From Actinomyces sp. (lineage in GTDB: Bacteria > Actinomycetota > Acidimicrobiia > Acidimicrobiales > Aldehydirespiratoraceae), in NCBI GenBank assembly GCA_003697065.1, contig RFFY01000637.1, positions 1 through 5,889 on the forward strand: a stretch of 5,889 nt of DNA, read 5' to 3'. The translations under genes and the position numbers were made by a program. Positions 1 to 5,796 of this stretch are shown here, piece after piece. Positions within the stretch are counted from its first letter, which is position 1. Each line of letters starts with the position of its first letter. The notes beneath the pieces are model-generated. The model was not told the origin of the DNA, did not search any database, and was given only the letters and a program-made list of their open reading frames with translations.

Positions 1-459
1 GCCGCCGCCGCCCCGGTGGCGGGCACCGCCACCTTCCTCGCCTGGTCGGGCCTGGCCCTGGGTGACTGGACGGCCCCCCTCGACCGCCAACGCGAGCTGC
101 GCGGCGACGTCGCCGAGCCCGTCAGCCGGTGGGTGCGCGCCCTCGTCCACGCCGTCGACGGCGACGAGGGCGAGTTGTTCCACCTGGTGGCGGTGGTCGT
201 GCTCGTCGTGCTCGCCGTGGTCGCCGTGCGGCGCCTCTCCCCCGGTCTGGCCGCCTACGGCGCCCTGTCCACCTTCGTCATCGTCTCCGCCGACAACCTG
301 AACTCGATGGAGCGCTACGCCCTGTCGGCCTTTCCCCTCGTGTTGGCGGCGACGCTGGTGTCGTTCGACCGGCGACTCGAGGACTGGCTTCCCACGGCCG
401 CGGCCGTGGGCCTGGTCGCCCTCACGGTGCTGGCCCTGCACGGGGTGTACGTGCCGTGA
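1..459 (+). CDS. PIG-V-like membrane mannosyltransferase, C-terminal part (5' truncated by window edge)
   Basis: The frame is open from base 1 to the TGA at 457-459 and gives 152 residues; the true start lies upstream. The visible part alternates hydrophobic spans with short charged loops. Likely membrane segments are residues about 5-20, 60-77, 83-97, 107-121 and 130-150. A loop with DRQRELRGD and SRWVRAL precedes the second span, and the motif NSMERYALSAFPL follows the third. An S-x-x-RY-x-x-x-FPL motif near the C-terminus, just before the last two helices, is typical of PIG-V-related mannosyltransferases, which transfer a sugar from a polyprenyl-phosphate donor on the outer face of the membrane. 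The catalytic N-terminal loops are outside the window, so donor and acceptor cannot be judged. Its stop overlaps the GTG start of the next gene, so the two are probably translationally coupled. It could instead belong to another GT-C or uncharacterised polytopic family. Confidence 0.72.
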   Translation, partial: AAAAPVAGTATFLAWSGLALGDWTAPLDRQRELRGDVAEPVSRWVRALVHAVDGDEGELFHLVAVVVLVVLAVVAVRRLSPGLAAYGALSTFVIVSADNLNSMERYALSAFPLVLAATLVSFDRRLEDWLPTAAAVGLVALTVLALHGVYVP

Positions 460-1544
460 CCACCGAGGTGCGGGTCGGTCTCGACGTCACCCCCCTGCTG
501 GGTCCCCCCTCGGGTATCCGACGGGTGACCGCCGACCTGGTCGACGCCCTCCCTGCCGTCGGAGGCCTGGAGGTGTCGGGGTGGGTGCTGTCGGCCCGGG
601 CCGACCGGTCCACCCTGCCCCCGCATCTGGAGGTCGTGCACCGCCGTCTCCCGGCGGCGTGGGTGCACCGCGCCTGGTCCCGCGCCGATCTGCCCCCGGG
701 GCGGTGGGTGACGGGCCCCGTCGACGTCGTCCACGGCACCAACTACGTCGTCCCCCCGGGAAGCCCGGCTCTGGTCACGGTGCAGGACCTCACCCCGGTG
801 CGGGGCGGTCCGGGCGTGGGACCGGGCATCCGGCGCCTGGGACGCGTCCTGGAGAGGGCGGTGCGCCGGGGGGCGTGGGTCCACGCCCCGTGCCGGGCCG
901 TCGCCGCCGAGGCCGAGCGCCTTCTGGGGGTGGCGCCGGAGCGGGTCGTCGTGGTCCCCAACGCCGTCGGGCCTCTGCCGCCGCCCGACCCCGACCGGGG
1001 CCGACGCCTGGCCGGGCGCGACACCTTCGTCCTCGCCCTCGGCGAGACCCACCCCCGCAAGAACCTGCCCCTCCTCGCCCGGGCCCTCGATCATCTGCCC
1101 CCGGAGGTGGGGCTCGTCGTCGCCGGTCCCGCCGGCGCCGGCGAGGGGGATCTCGCCGCGAGCGTGGCCCGGACCGGTGTGGCGGGGAGGGTCACGCGTC
1201 TGACGGGGATCGGTGACCGCGACCGGGTCGACCTGTTGGGTGCGGCCCGGGTGCTCGCCTTTCCCTCGCGCGACGAGGGCTACGGGCTGCCGCCCCTGGA
1301 GGCGGTGTGGCTCGGCCGACCGGTGGTGGCGACCGCCGTCGGGGCCCTGCCCGAGCTGGTCGGGGATCGGGGCGTCGCCCTCGTCCCGCCCGGCGACGAC
1401 GACGCCTTCGTCGCCGCTCTCGCCGCCGCCGTGTCCGACCCGGTGGCACCGCCCGACGAGGCGGTGGCCGCCGTGCGGCGGTTGCGACCCGATCTCGTGG
1501 CGGGCGAGCTCGCCGACGCCTACCGGCGGGTGGCCCGGCGGTGA
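456..1544 (+). CDS. Glycosyltransferase family 4 (GT-B fold), complete
   Basis: A cytoplasmic or membrane-associated retaining glycosyltransferase of 362 residues, within the usual GT4 size. The frame is open further upstream (an ATG-like start at 129), but the GT4 fold begins at EVRVGLDVTPLLGPPSGIRR, just after the GTG at 456. That GTG overlaps the preceding stop as GTGA, and a weak GGGG Shine-Dalgarno-like run lies at 442-445. The N-terminal acceptor domain shows PPSGIRRVTADLV (residues 17-29), DVVHGTNYVVPP (90-101) and VTVQDLTPVR (107-116). The C-terminal donor domain shows RVVVVPNAV (163-171), FVLALGETHPRKN (191-203, basic pair R201-K202 contacting nucleotide-sugar phosphates in this family) and the E-x7-E signature in DEGYGLPPLEAV (E274, E282). 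GALPELVGDRG (297-306) follows. This pattern resembles mannosyltransferases of polysaccharide loci, but sugar specificity cannot be read from sequence. It probably forms an operon with the upstream membrane transferase. Confidence 0.93.
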   Translation: MTTEVRVGLDVTPLLGPPSGIRRVTADLVDALPAVGGLEVSGWVLSARADRSTLPPHLEVVHRRLPAAWVHRAWSRADLPPGRWVTGPVDVVHGTNYVVPPGSPALVTVQDLTPVRGGPGVGPGIRRLGRVLERAVRRGAWVHAPCRAVAAEAERLLGVAPERVVVVPNAVGPLPPPDPDRGRRLAGRDTFVLALGETHPRKNLPLLARALDHLPPEVGLVVAGPAGAGEGDLAASVARTGVAGRVTRLTGIGDRDRVDLLGAARVLAFPSRDEGYGLPPLEAVWLGRPVVATAVGALPELVGDRGVALVPPGDDDAFVAALAAAVSDPVAPPDEAVAAVRRLRPDLVAGELADAYRRVARR

Positions 1545-1557
1545 CGCTCCACCCGGC

Positions 1558-1591
1558 GGTGACGATCCGCCCGGGCGGTCACCGGCGCCGG
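1558..1591. terminator. Possible bidirectional hairpin terminator in convergent spacer
   Basis: The 48-bp gap between two convergent genes holds several dyads: GGTGAC (1558-1563) with GTCACC (1578-1583), a perfect 12-bp palindrome at 1567-1578 (CCGCCCGGGCGG), and a perfect 10-bp palindrome at 1582-1591 (CCGGCGCCGG). The location is right for a shared terminator, but no T-tract follows on either strand. In DNA this GC-rich such palindromes also arise by chance, so this is a weak call. Confidence 0.3.
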
Positions 1592-1592
1592 A

Positions 1593-3524
1593 TCAGCCCA
1601 GGCCGGCAGCGCGGTACAAGAAGGCGGCGGCCTGGGCCCGGGTGACGGGATCGTCGGGGGCGAAACGCCCACCGCCGACCCCCGTCGTCACCCCCGTCGC
1701 CGCCGCCCACGCCACCGCCGCCGTGTAGTACCGACCGGCGGCCACGTCCACGAAACCCGGCGACGGATACCCCGACGGGGCACCGACCTCCCGCCACAGG
1801 AAGGTGATCATCTGGGCCCGGGTGAGGGTGCGGTAGGGGGCGTAGAGACGGGGGGCGACGCCGGTGGTGATCCCTCCCGCCGTCATCCAGCCGACGCCGC
1901 GCTCGTAGTACGAACCCGGTTGGACGTCGCAGAAGCGGCCGCTGGGACCGACCACCCCGCACCAGTCGGTGGACCGGTCGCCGGTGCGGCGGGCGTCGTG
2001 GCCGAACTGGGGCCAGTCGTCGCCCGCCGGTGTGGCGGGCAGGGTGTGCACGGCCAGGTTGGTGCGCACCGGCGACGTCTGGAATCCCACGGTGACCAGG
2101 CGGCGGGCGCCGGCCAGGACCCCCACCGCCGGTGCGGTCTCGTAGGACAGGGCGAAACCGGGTCGTTGCTGCCAGGCCACGGCGTCGTCGAGCTGGGACC
2201 CGGTGCGCCCCTCGAGGAGAGCGACCCCCCGATCGGTCCCGACCGCCACGTCCTGGTCGCCGTCGCCGTCGAGGTCGGCGACGACGGGGTGACCGGTGAC
2301 CCGACCCGAGCCGAGATGGGAGAAGGTGGGGCGGGTCCGCCAGCGCAGGGCGCCGGTGCCGTCGAAGGCGTACACCTGGCCGTCGTAGGAGCCGACGATC
2401 ACCTCGTCGAGACCGTCACCGTCGACGTCGCCGAGCGCCGGGGAGGTGATGACGGTGCCCCCGGTCGACACGGGCCAGCCCGGCACGGGCGAGCCGTCGT
2501 CGACGTGCCAGGCGAAGACCCGGACGTGGTCGGTCCCGCACGAGGGGCCGCAGGTGACGTGCCAGTACTCACCGGTGCCGACGACGACCTCGGGCCGGTG
2601 GTCGCCGTCGATGTCGCCGATGACCGGCGACGACATGACGACCTCGTTTGGGTACTGGCGCCACAGGTCGACCACGGTGCCGTTCTTCCAGCTCAGGGCC
2701 CGCAGGACCCCGCCCCGGTGGTCGACGATCCCACCCGGGCTGGAGTCGGTGCCGATGAAGATGTCGACGGCGCCGTCGCCGTCGGCGTCGAAGAGGGCCG
2801 GCGACGACCACACGGTGTCGTCGGCGGCCACGGGGAAGCCGGCCAGTTCGCGTCCCGTCCCGTCGAGGGCGTGGATGCGTTGATCCCAGCCCCCGAAGAC
2901 GATGTCGAGACGCCCGTCACCGTCGACGTCGCCGAGGGCGGGGGTGGAGTACACGGGCTCGCACCAGCCGTCACCGACGGGATGGTGGGTGACGGGGTCG
3001 ATCACCGAGCCGTGCCAGACGTCGCCGAAGTCACGGTTGCCGGTCCAGCGCCACTCGACGGCGCCCGTTCGGCCGTCGAGCACGAGGACGCTGCCGTTCT
3101 GGTCGGGCACCCAGTTCGAGCCGAGACCGACGACGACCTCGACCCGGCCGTCACCGTCGACGTCGCCGACCGCCGGTGACGAGTCGACGGCGGTGGGGGT
3201 CGACTGGCCCCGGCACCCCGCCGAGATCCCGGGCACGGCCGAGGTGGTCCACAAGGCGGTGCCGTCGCCCCGCCAGGCCCGGATCCGCCCGTCCTGGGCG
3301 CCGAAGACGACGTCGCCGCCCCCGTCACCGTCGAGGTCGGCGATGGCCGGCGAGGAGCTGCGGTTCCAGGTGCCACCCAGCTCGACGGACCACGCCTTGG
3401 GCCAGGTGACCGAACCGGCGTCGACCCCGGGGGCGGTGACGACGGCGACGCCGGAGGCGGCGAGGGCGGCAGCGAGAGCGGCAGCGAGCCACACGGCGGT
3501 GCGGGAGGGGGAGGCGGAGCGCAT
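1593..3524 (-). CDS. Secreted FG-GAP/VCBS beta-propeller protein with C-terminal SLH-like repeats
   Basis: A 643-residue exported protein. I chose the ATG at 3524 because it places a signal peptide at the very N-terminus: Arg at 2 and 8, a hydrophobic core at about 10-30, and possible cleavage after VDA (34-36). The frame is open up to 3635, but that extension is Arg/Pro/Gly-rich and would bury the signal. Residues 57-480 hold repeated blades of the form SSPA-x-x-D-x-DGDG...(V/I)-x-(V/F)G. Seven acidic calcium-type loops start at 63, 121, 199, 246, 304, 366 and 417, and an eighth blade (about 463-481) lacks the loop. WPQFGHDARRTG (504-515), common at the end of such propellers, follows. Residues 532-581 and 591-641 are two SLH-like repeats (F-x-DV...YY...GITTG...F-x-P...TRAQ...FLWR). 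SLH domains bind cell-wall polymers non-covalently, so the protein probably sits at the cell surface; the propeller's ligand is unknown. Six cysteines (104, 188, 325, 329, 522, 532) may form disulfides. No catalytic motif is visible, so an adhesin or scaffold role is inference. Confidence 0.9.
   Translation of the reverse strand: MRSASPSRTAVWLAAALAAALAASGVAVVTAPGVDAGSVTWPKAWSVELGGTWNRSSSPAIADLDGDGGGDVVFGAQDGRIRAWRGDGTALWTTSAVPGISAGCRGQSTPTAVDSSPAVGDVDGDGRVEVVVGLGSNWVPDQNGSVLVLDGRTGAVEWRWTGNRDFGDVWHGSVIDPVTHHPVGDGWCEPVYSTPALGDVDGDGRLDIVFGGWDQRIHALDGTGRELAGFPVAADDTVWSSPALFDADGDGAVDIFIGTDSSPGGIVDHRGGVLRALSWKNGTVVDLWRQYPNEVVMSSPVIGDIDGDHRPEVVVGTGEYWHVTCGPSCGTDHVRVFAWHVDDGSPVPGWPVSTGGTVITSPALGDVDGDGLDEVIVGSYDGQVYAFDGTGALRWRTRPTFSHLGSGRVTGHPVVADLDGDGDQDVAVGTDRGVALLEGRTGSQLDDAVAWQQRPGFALSYETAPAVGVLAGARRLVTVGFQTSPVRTNLAVHTLPATPAGDDWPQFGHDARRTGDRSTDWCGVVGPSGRFCDVQPGSYYERGVGWMTAGGITTGVAPRLYAPYRTLTRAQMITFLWREVGAPSGYPSPGFVDVAAGRYYTAAVAWAAATGVTTGVGGGRFAPDDPVTRAQAAAFLYRAAGLG
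1602..1931 (-). other. Two SLH-like repeats (C-terminal anchoring domain)
   Basis: These bases encode residues 532-641 of the FG-GAP protein. Repeat 1 has FCDVQPGSYYERGVGWM, GGITTG and LTRAQMITFLWREVG. Repeat 2 has FVDVAAGRYYTAAVAWA, GVTTGVGGGRFAPDDPVTRA and AFLYRAAG. Both keep the SLH landmarks: F-x-DV at the start, an aromatic pair, the G-(I/V)-TTG turn, F-x-P or Y-x-P, and TRAQ before the last helix. Repeat 1 has the divergent turn YAPYRTLTRAQ where repeat 2 has FAPDDPVTRAQ. Only two repeats precede the stop, whereas classical SLH trimers have three. The chain ends three residues after the last helix, so a third repeat is absent rather than cut by the window. Confidence 0.82.
2085..3356 (-). 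repeat. FG-GAP/VCBS repeat region (seven calcium-loop blades plus one degenerate)
   Basis: These bases encode residues 57-480 of the exported protein. The acidic loops are DLDGDGGGD (63), DVDGDGRVE (121), DVDGDGRLD (199), DADGDGAVD (246), DIDGDHRPE (304), DVDGDGLDE (366) and DLDGDGDQD (417), each preceded by a (S/T)-(S/T)-P-(A/V) or HPV strand and followed by a V-x-(V/F)G-type strand. Start-to-start spacings are 58, 78, 47, 58, 62 and 51 residues, so blade lengths vary through insertions. DxDGDG loops bind calcium in the integrin-type propeller family. The eighth unit, TAPAVGVLAGARRLVTVGF, keeps the strand pattern but has lost every acidic ligand. Confidence 0.88.
2413..3169. repeat. Three identical 22-bp copies of a calcium-loop coding sequence
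   Basis: An identical 22-bp word starting CCGTCACCGTCGACGTCGCC occurs at 2413-2434, 2914-2935 and 3148-3169. On the coding (minus) strand it specifies G-D-V-D-G-D-G in the blades whose acidic loops begin at residues 366, 199 and 121. A near copy lies at 3322-3342, and looser matches occur around 2258, 2604 and 2773. The copies are in frame (501 and 234 bp apart), as expected of internally duplicated blades. They are part of the gene, not an independent element. Confidence 0.85.
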
Positions 3525-3565
3525 GTACCCGTTTCGATCGGTCGACGGACCGCCGCGCCTGAGAG

Positions 3566-3571
3566 ATGCTA
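3566..3571 (-). promoter_or_regulatory. Candidate -10 box for the FG-GAP/SLH gene
   Basis: Read on the minus strand this hexamer is TAGCAT, matching four of six positions of TATAAT and the actinobacterial TANNNT form. It lies 41 bp upstream of the ATG at 3524, giving a predicted leader of roughly 35 nt. No convincing -35 hexamer is seen at 16-18 bp. The Shine-Dalgarno region before the ATG (…AAACGGGTAC) is weak. This is a single short match in a 132-bp intergenic region and needs transcription-start data. Confidence 0.3.
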
Positions 3572-3642
3572 GACGAGGGTGACCCGTCCTCCTCGTCGCG
3601 CCCGCGGTGGCGCCGGCTCCGGGAGCGGGCGGCACCGGTGGC

Positions 3643-3648
3643 TAGGCT
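3643..3648 (+). promoter_or_regulatory. Candidate -10 box giving a leaderless mRNA for the GT2 gene
   Basis: TAGGCT fits the TANNNT -10 pattern and ends 8 nt before the ATG at 3657. In actinobacteria such a spacing puts the transcription start on or next to the A of the start codon, giving a leaderless message. This agrees with the absence of any purine-rich Shine-Dalgarno sequence in the intervening CTCCGACGCC. No clear -35 box is present. The call rests on position and a loose consensus. Confidence 0.4.
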
Positions 3649-3656
3649 CCGACGCC

Positions 3657-4619
3657 ATGACCGACGAGGGCCTCGATCTCAGCGTCGTCCTCCCCGTCCA
3701 CGACGAGGCCGGGCACCTCGACGCCGAGATCGACCGCATCGTCGCCTCCCTCGACGCCAGCGACCTGACCTGGGAGCTGATCGTCGTCGACGACGGATCC
3801 ACCGACGACTCCCTGGCCGTCGCCCGCCGCCGTCGTGATCCCCGCATCCGGGTCGTCCACGCCGCCCGCAACCGGGGCTCGGGAGCGGCCCGCCGCATCG
3901 GGACACGGGCCGCCCGGGGCCGTCTCGTGGCCTGGACCGACGCCGACATGACCTACCCCAACGACCGCTTCCCGGAGTTCGTCGCCGCTCTCGGCGACGC
4001 CGATCATCTCGTGGGGGCGCGCACGAGCGAGCAGGGCACGGTCCGGTTCCTGCGCGTCCCGGCCAAGTGGTTCATCCGCCGCCTGGCCTCCTACCTCACC
4101 CGAACCCCGATCCCCGACCTCAACTCGGGCTTTCGGGTGTTCCGTCGCGACGTGGCCCTCCGCTTCGTCCATCAGCTCCCCGACGGGTTCTCCTGCGTGA
4201 CGACCCTCACCATGGCCTTCCTCATGAACGGCTACCGGGTCGACTTCGCACCCATCGAGTACCGGCGCCGGGCCGGACGGTCGAAGTTCCACTGGTGGGC
4301 CGACACGCGCCGCTATGCCCTCCAGGTCATCCGCATGATGCTCAGCTACGACCCCCTGCGCGTCTTTCTCCCGCTCAGCGTGGTGCTCGGCGCCGTGTTC
4401 GCGGCGAAGCTGGGCTTCGACCTCGTCGACAAGGACTTCCGGCCCGCCGCCAACACCCTCCTGCTGGGCTTCGCCACCCTCCAGGTGCTCGTCGTGGGCC
4501 TGCTCGCCGACCTCATCGTGCGGGTCAACCGGCCCGACGACCTGCCCCCACCGGCCGACGTGGTCGAGGTGGGGCCCGAGCCCGGCCCGGTCACCGACGC
4601 GAGTGCCGGGGGCCTCTGA
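3657..4619 (+). CDS. Family 2 glycosyltransferase, polyprenyl-phosphate (DPM1/GtrB-like) type, membrane-anchored
   Basis: A 320-residue GT-A fold enzyme expected to transfer a sugar from a nucleotide sugar to a polyprenyl phosphate at the inner face of the membrane. The start at 3657 puts the first beta strand, LSVVLPVHDEAGHLD (residues 8-22), close to the N-terminus. The same frame is open from 3579, but that extension is Arg/Gly-rich and non-family. Key motifs are LIVVDDGSTDDS (41-52), NRGSGAARRIGTRAARG (72-88), the metal-binding DxD in TDADMTYP (94-101), DLNSGFRVFRRDV (154-166), LPDGFSCVTTLTMAFLMNGY (174-193), and EYRRRAGRSKF (201-211), the conserved basic acceptor loop. The segment YDPLRVFLPLSV leads into two predicted helices (about 235-255 and 264-288), followed by a Pro/acidic tail. 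The two-helix C-terminus matches bacterial dolichyl-phosphate-sugar-synthase-like proteins. The sugar is unknown. The last 29 bp overlap the end of the opposite-strand GT4 gene. Confidence 0.93.
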   Translation: MTDEGLDLSVVLPVHDEAGHLDAEIDRIVASLDASDLTWELIVVDDGSTDDSLAVARRRRDPRIRVVHAARNRGSGAARRIGTRAARGRLVAWTDADMTYPNDRFPEFVAALGDADHLVGARTSEQGTVRFLRVPAKWFIRRLASYLTRTPIPDLNSGFRVFRRDVALRFVHQLPDGFSCVTTLTMAFLMNGYRVDFAPIEYRRRAGRSKFHWWADTRRYALQVIRMMLSYDPLRVFLPLSVVLGAVFAAKLGFDLVDKDFRPAANTLLLGFATLQVLVVGLLADLIVRVNRPDDLPPPADVVEVGPEPGPVTDASAGGL

Positions 4620-5796
4620 TCGCGTGGTGGGCGGCGGCCCGCTCCAGCAGGCCCAGGTAGCGGGTGCGAACGGCGGGCCACGAGAACTCGGCGGCGACGT
4701 AGCGGCGTCCGGCCTCACCGAGGCGCCGCGCCCGCGGGTCCCGACCGAGGAAGAGACCGAGCGCGGCGTCGAAATCGGCCCATCCCCGGTACCACAGTCC
4801 CCCGCCGCCCCGGTGCACGTGCTCGAAGAGGGGGGCGCAGCGGGCGTTGACGAGCACCGGGGTGCCGACCGTCCAGGCCTCGGGGACGACGAGGGAGAAG
4901 GACTCGTGGGGCGAGGGATTGACGAGCACGTCGGCGCGGGCGAGCAGCTCCCACCGCTCGTCGTCGTCGACCCGGCCCCGGACCTCGACCCCACGGGTAC
5001 GGGGAGGTCGGTGCACGACCGGTCCGGCGAGCACGAGGCGACCGCGGCCGCCGCGGCGACGCCAGGCGGCGAAACGCGCCACCAGGTCGTCGGTGCCCTT
5101 GCCACGGTCGACACGGCCGAGGTACAGGGCCGTGGGCTCGTCGAAGGGTTCGGCGTCGGGGGGTCGGGGCGGTCCGTCGACGGGTAGCCCCACGACACTC
5201 TGGGGATGCGCCCGGGTGGCGGCGAAGCGGCCGGCCACCAGGTCCTGCTCGGCCCGGCTGTGCAGGGCGAGCCCATCGGCGCCGGCGAAGACCTCGTCGA
5301 ACACCGGCAGGTCGAGGGGGGGCTCCGGATGGGCGGCGGGGTGCAAGACGGCGGGGACCCGGACCGCGGCGAGACCCCGCACCGTCGGGTGGTACAGGTA
5401 GGGGTAGAAGGCGCAGATCCCCTCGTCGACGGCGCCCACGGCCTCGAGCAGGGCGCGGCTGGTGGGCCCCTGGTCGTCGATCCAGGCCAGGGCCTCGTCA
5501 CGGGTGACGGCGCGGGGTGCGGCCAGCAGGCGGGCGGACACGGCATCGAAGTCGCGCCGTCGCGGTCGGTCGACCCGGTGCCGGTGCACGACCACCCCGT
5601 CGATCTCGACCCGTCCCTCCGGATAGGCATCCTCCCAGGTGACCGGGGAGAGGGCACAGGTGGTGTGGACCTTGACCCGGTACCCGTCGGCGGCGAGGCG
5701 GGTGGCCAGGGAGCGGGCACCGCTCTCGGCCCCGCCCACGACCTCGTCGCCGTAGCGGGGGGTGACGAAGACCAGGCTCATCGGCGGCGCGCTCAT
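4591..5796 (-). CDS. Glycosyltransferase family 4 (GT-B fold), complete
   Basis: A 401-residue cytoplasmic glycosyltransferase, normal GT4 length. The ATG at 5796 overlaps the stop of the upstream gene as ATGA, which favours it. An in-frame ATG at 5781 (MSLVFVTPRYG) is a plausible alternative, and neither has a good Shine-Dalgarno sequence. The N-terminal domain opens with LVFVTPRYGDEVVGGAESGA (8-27), with the GGAE glycine-rich loop of GT4 enzymes. The middle region has HPAAHPEPPLDLPVFDEVF (152-170) and GADGLALHSRAEQDLV (172-187). The donor domain has ALYLGRVDRGKGTDDLV (223-239), GRLVLAGPVV (252-261), RGRVDDDERWELLARADVLV (273-292) and the E-x7-E signature HESFSLVVPEAW (E298, E306). It ends with a typical helix, FSWPAVRTRYLGLLERAA. 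The donor and acceptor sugars cannot be told. It probably shares an operon with the truncated transferase upstream of it and converges on the GT2 gene. Confidence 0.93.
   Translation of the reverse strand: MSAPPMSLVFVTPRYGDEVVGGAESGARSLATRLAADGYRVKVHTTCALSPVTWEDAYPEGRVEIDGVVVHRHRVDRPRRRDFDAVSARLLAAPRAVTRDEALAWIDDQGPTSRALLEAVGAVDEGICAFYPYLYHPTVRGLAAVRVPAVLHPAAHPEPPLDLPVFDEVFAGADGLALHSRAEQDLVAGRFAATRAHPQSVVGLPVDGPPRPPDAEPFDEPTALYLGRVDRGKGTDDLVARFAAWRRRGGRGRLVLAGPVVHRPPRTRGVEVRGRVDDDERWELLARADVLVNPSPHESFSLVVPEAWTVGTPVLVNARCAPLFEHVHRGGGGLWYRGWADFDAALGLFLGRDPRARRLGEAGRRYVAAEFSWPAVRTRYLGLLERAAAHHAIRGPRHSRR

Noticed and set aside
129..455. Upstream extension of the GT4 gene (frame open from an earlier start at 129)
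   Set aside because: The extension is Arg/Gly/Pro-rich, matches no fold, and lies antiparallel in frame to the clear membrane-protein coding sequence in frame 1. The GT4 domain begins right after the GTG at 456.
1920..3179. 419-residue open frame on the + strand opposite the FG-GAP gene
   Set aside because: It is an antisense shadow caused by high GC and the repeated GAC/GTC codons of the calcium loops. Its translation is low-complexity Val/Asp/Gly text without a fold, while the minus strand carries a complete motif-rich protein.
2413..3342. Short direct repeats that might suggest a CRISPR array or DNA-binding iterons
   Set aside because: The repeats are unevenly spaced, always in frame, and encode the DVDGDG loops of a propeller protein, so they are protein repeats.
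3525..3635. 37-residue N-terminal extension of the FG-GAP protein (start at 3635)
   Set aside because: It would place Arg/Gly/Pro-rich sequence before the signal peptide and nearly fill the divergent promoter region. The ATG at 3524 gives a proper export signal.
3579..3656. 26-residue N-terminal extension of the GT2 protein (start at 3579)
   Set aside because: The extension is Arg/Gly-rich and not family-like. The ATG at 3657 puts the first GT-A strand at residue 8 and fits the candidate leaderless promoter.
3642..5720. 692-residue minus-strand open frame spanning both the GT4 and GT2 genes
   Set aside because: It runs out of frame through the GT4 gene and antisense through the GT2 gene. 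The translation is Pro/Ser/Arg-rich then Gly/Val/Glu-rich, the usual sign of a shadow frame in high-GC DNA.
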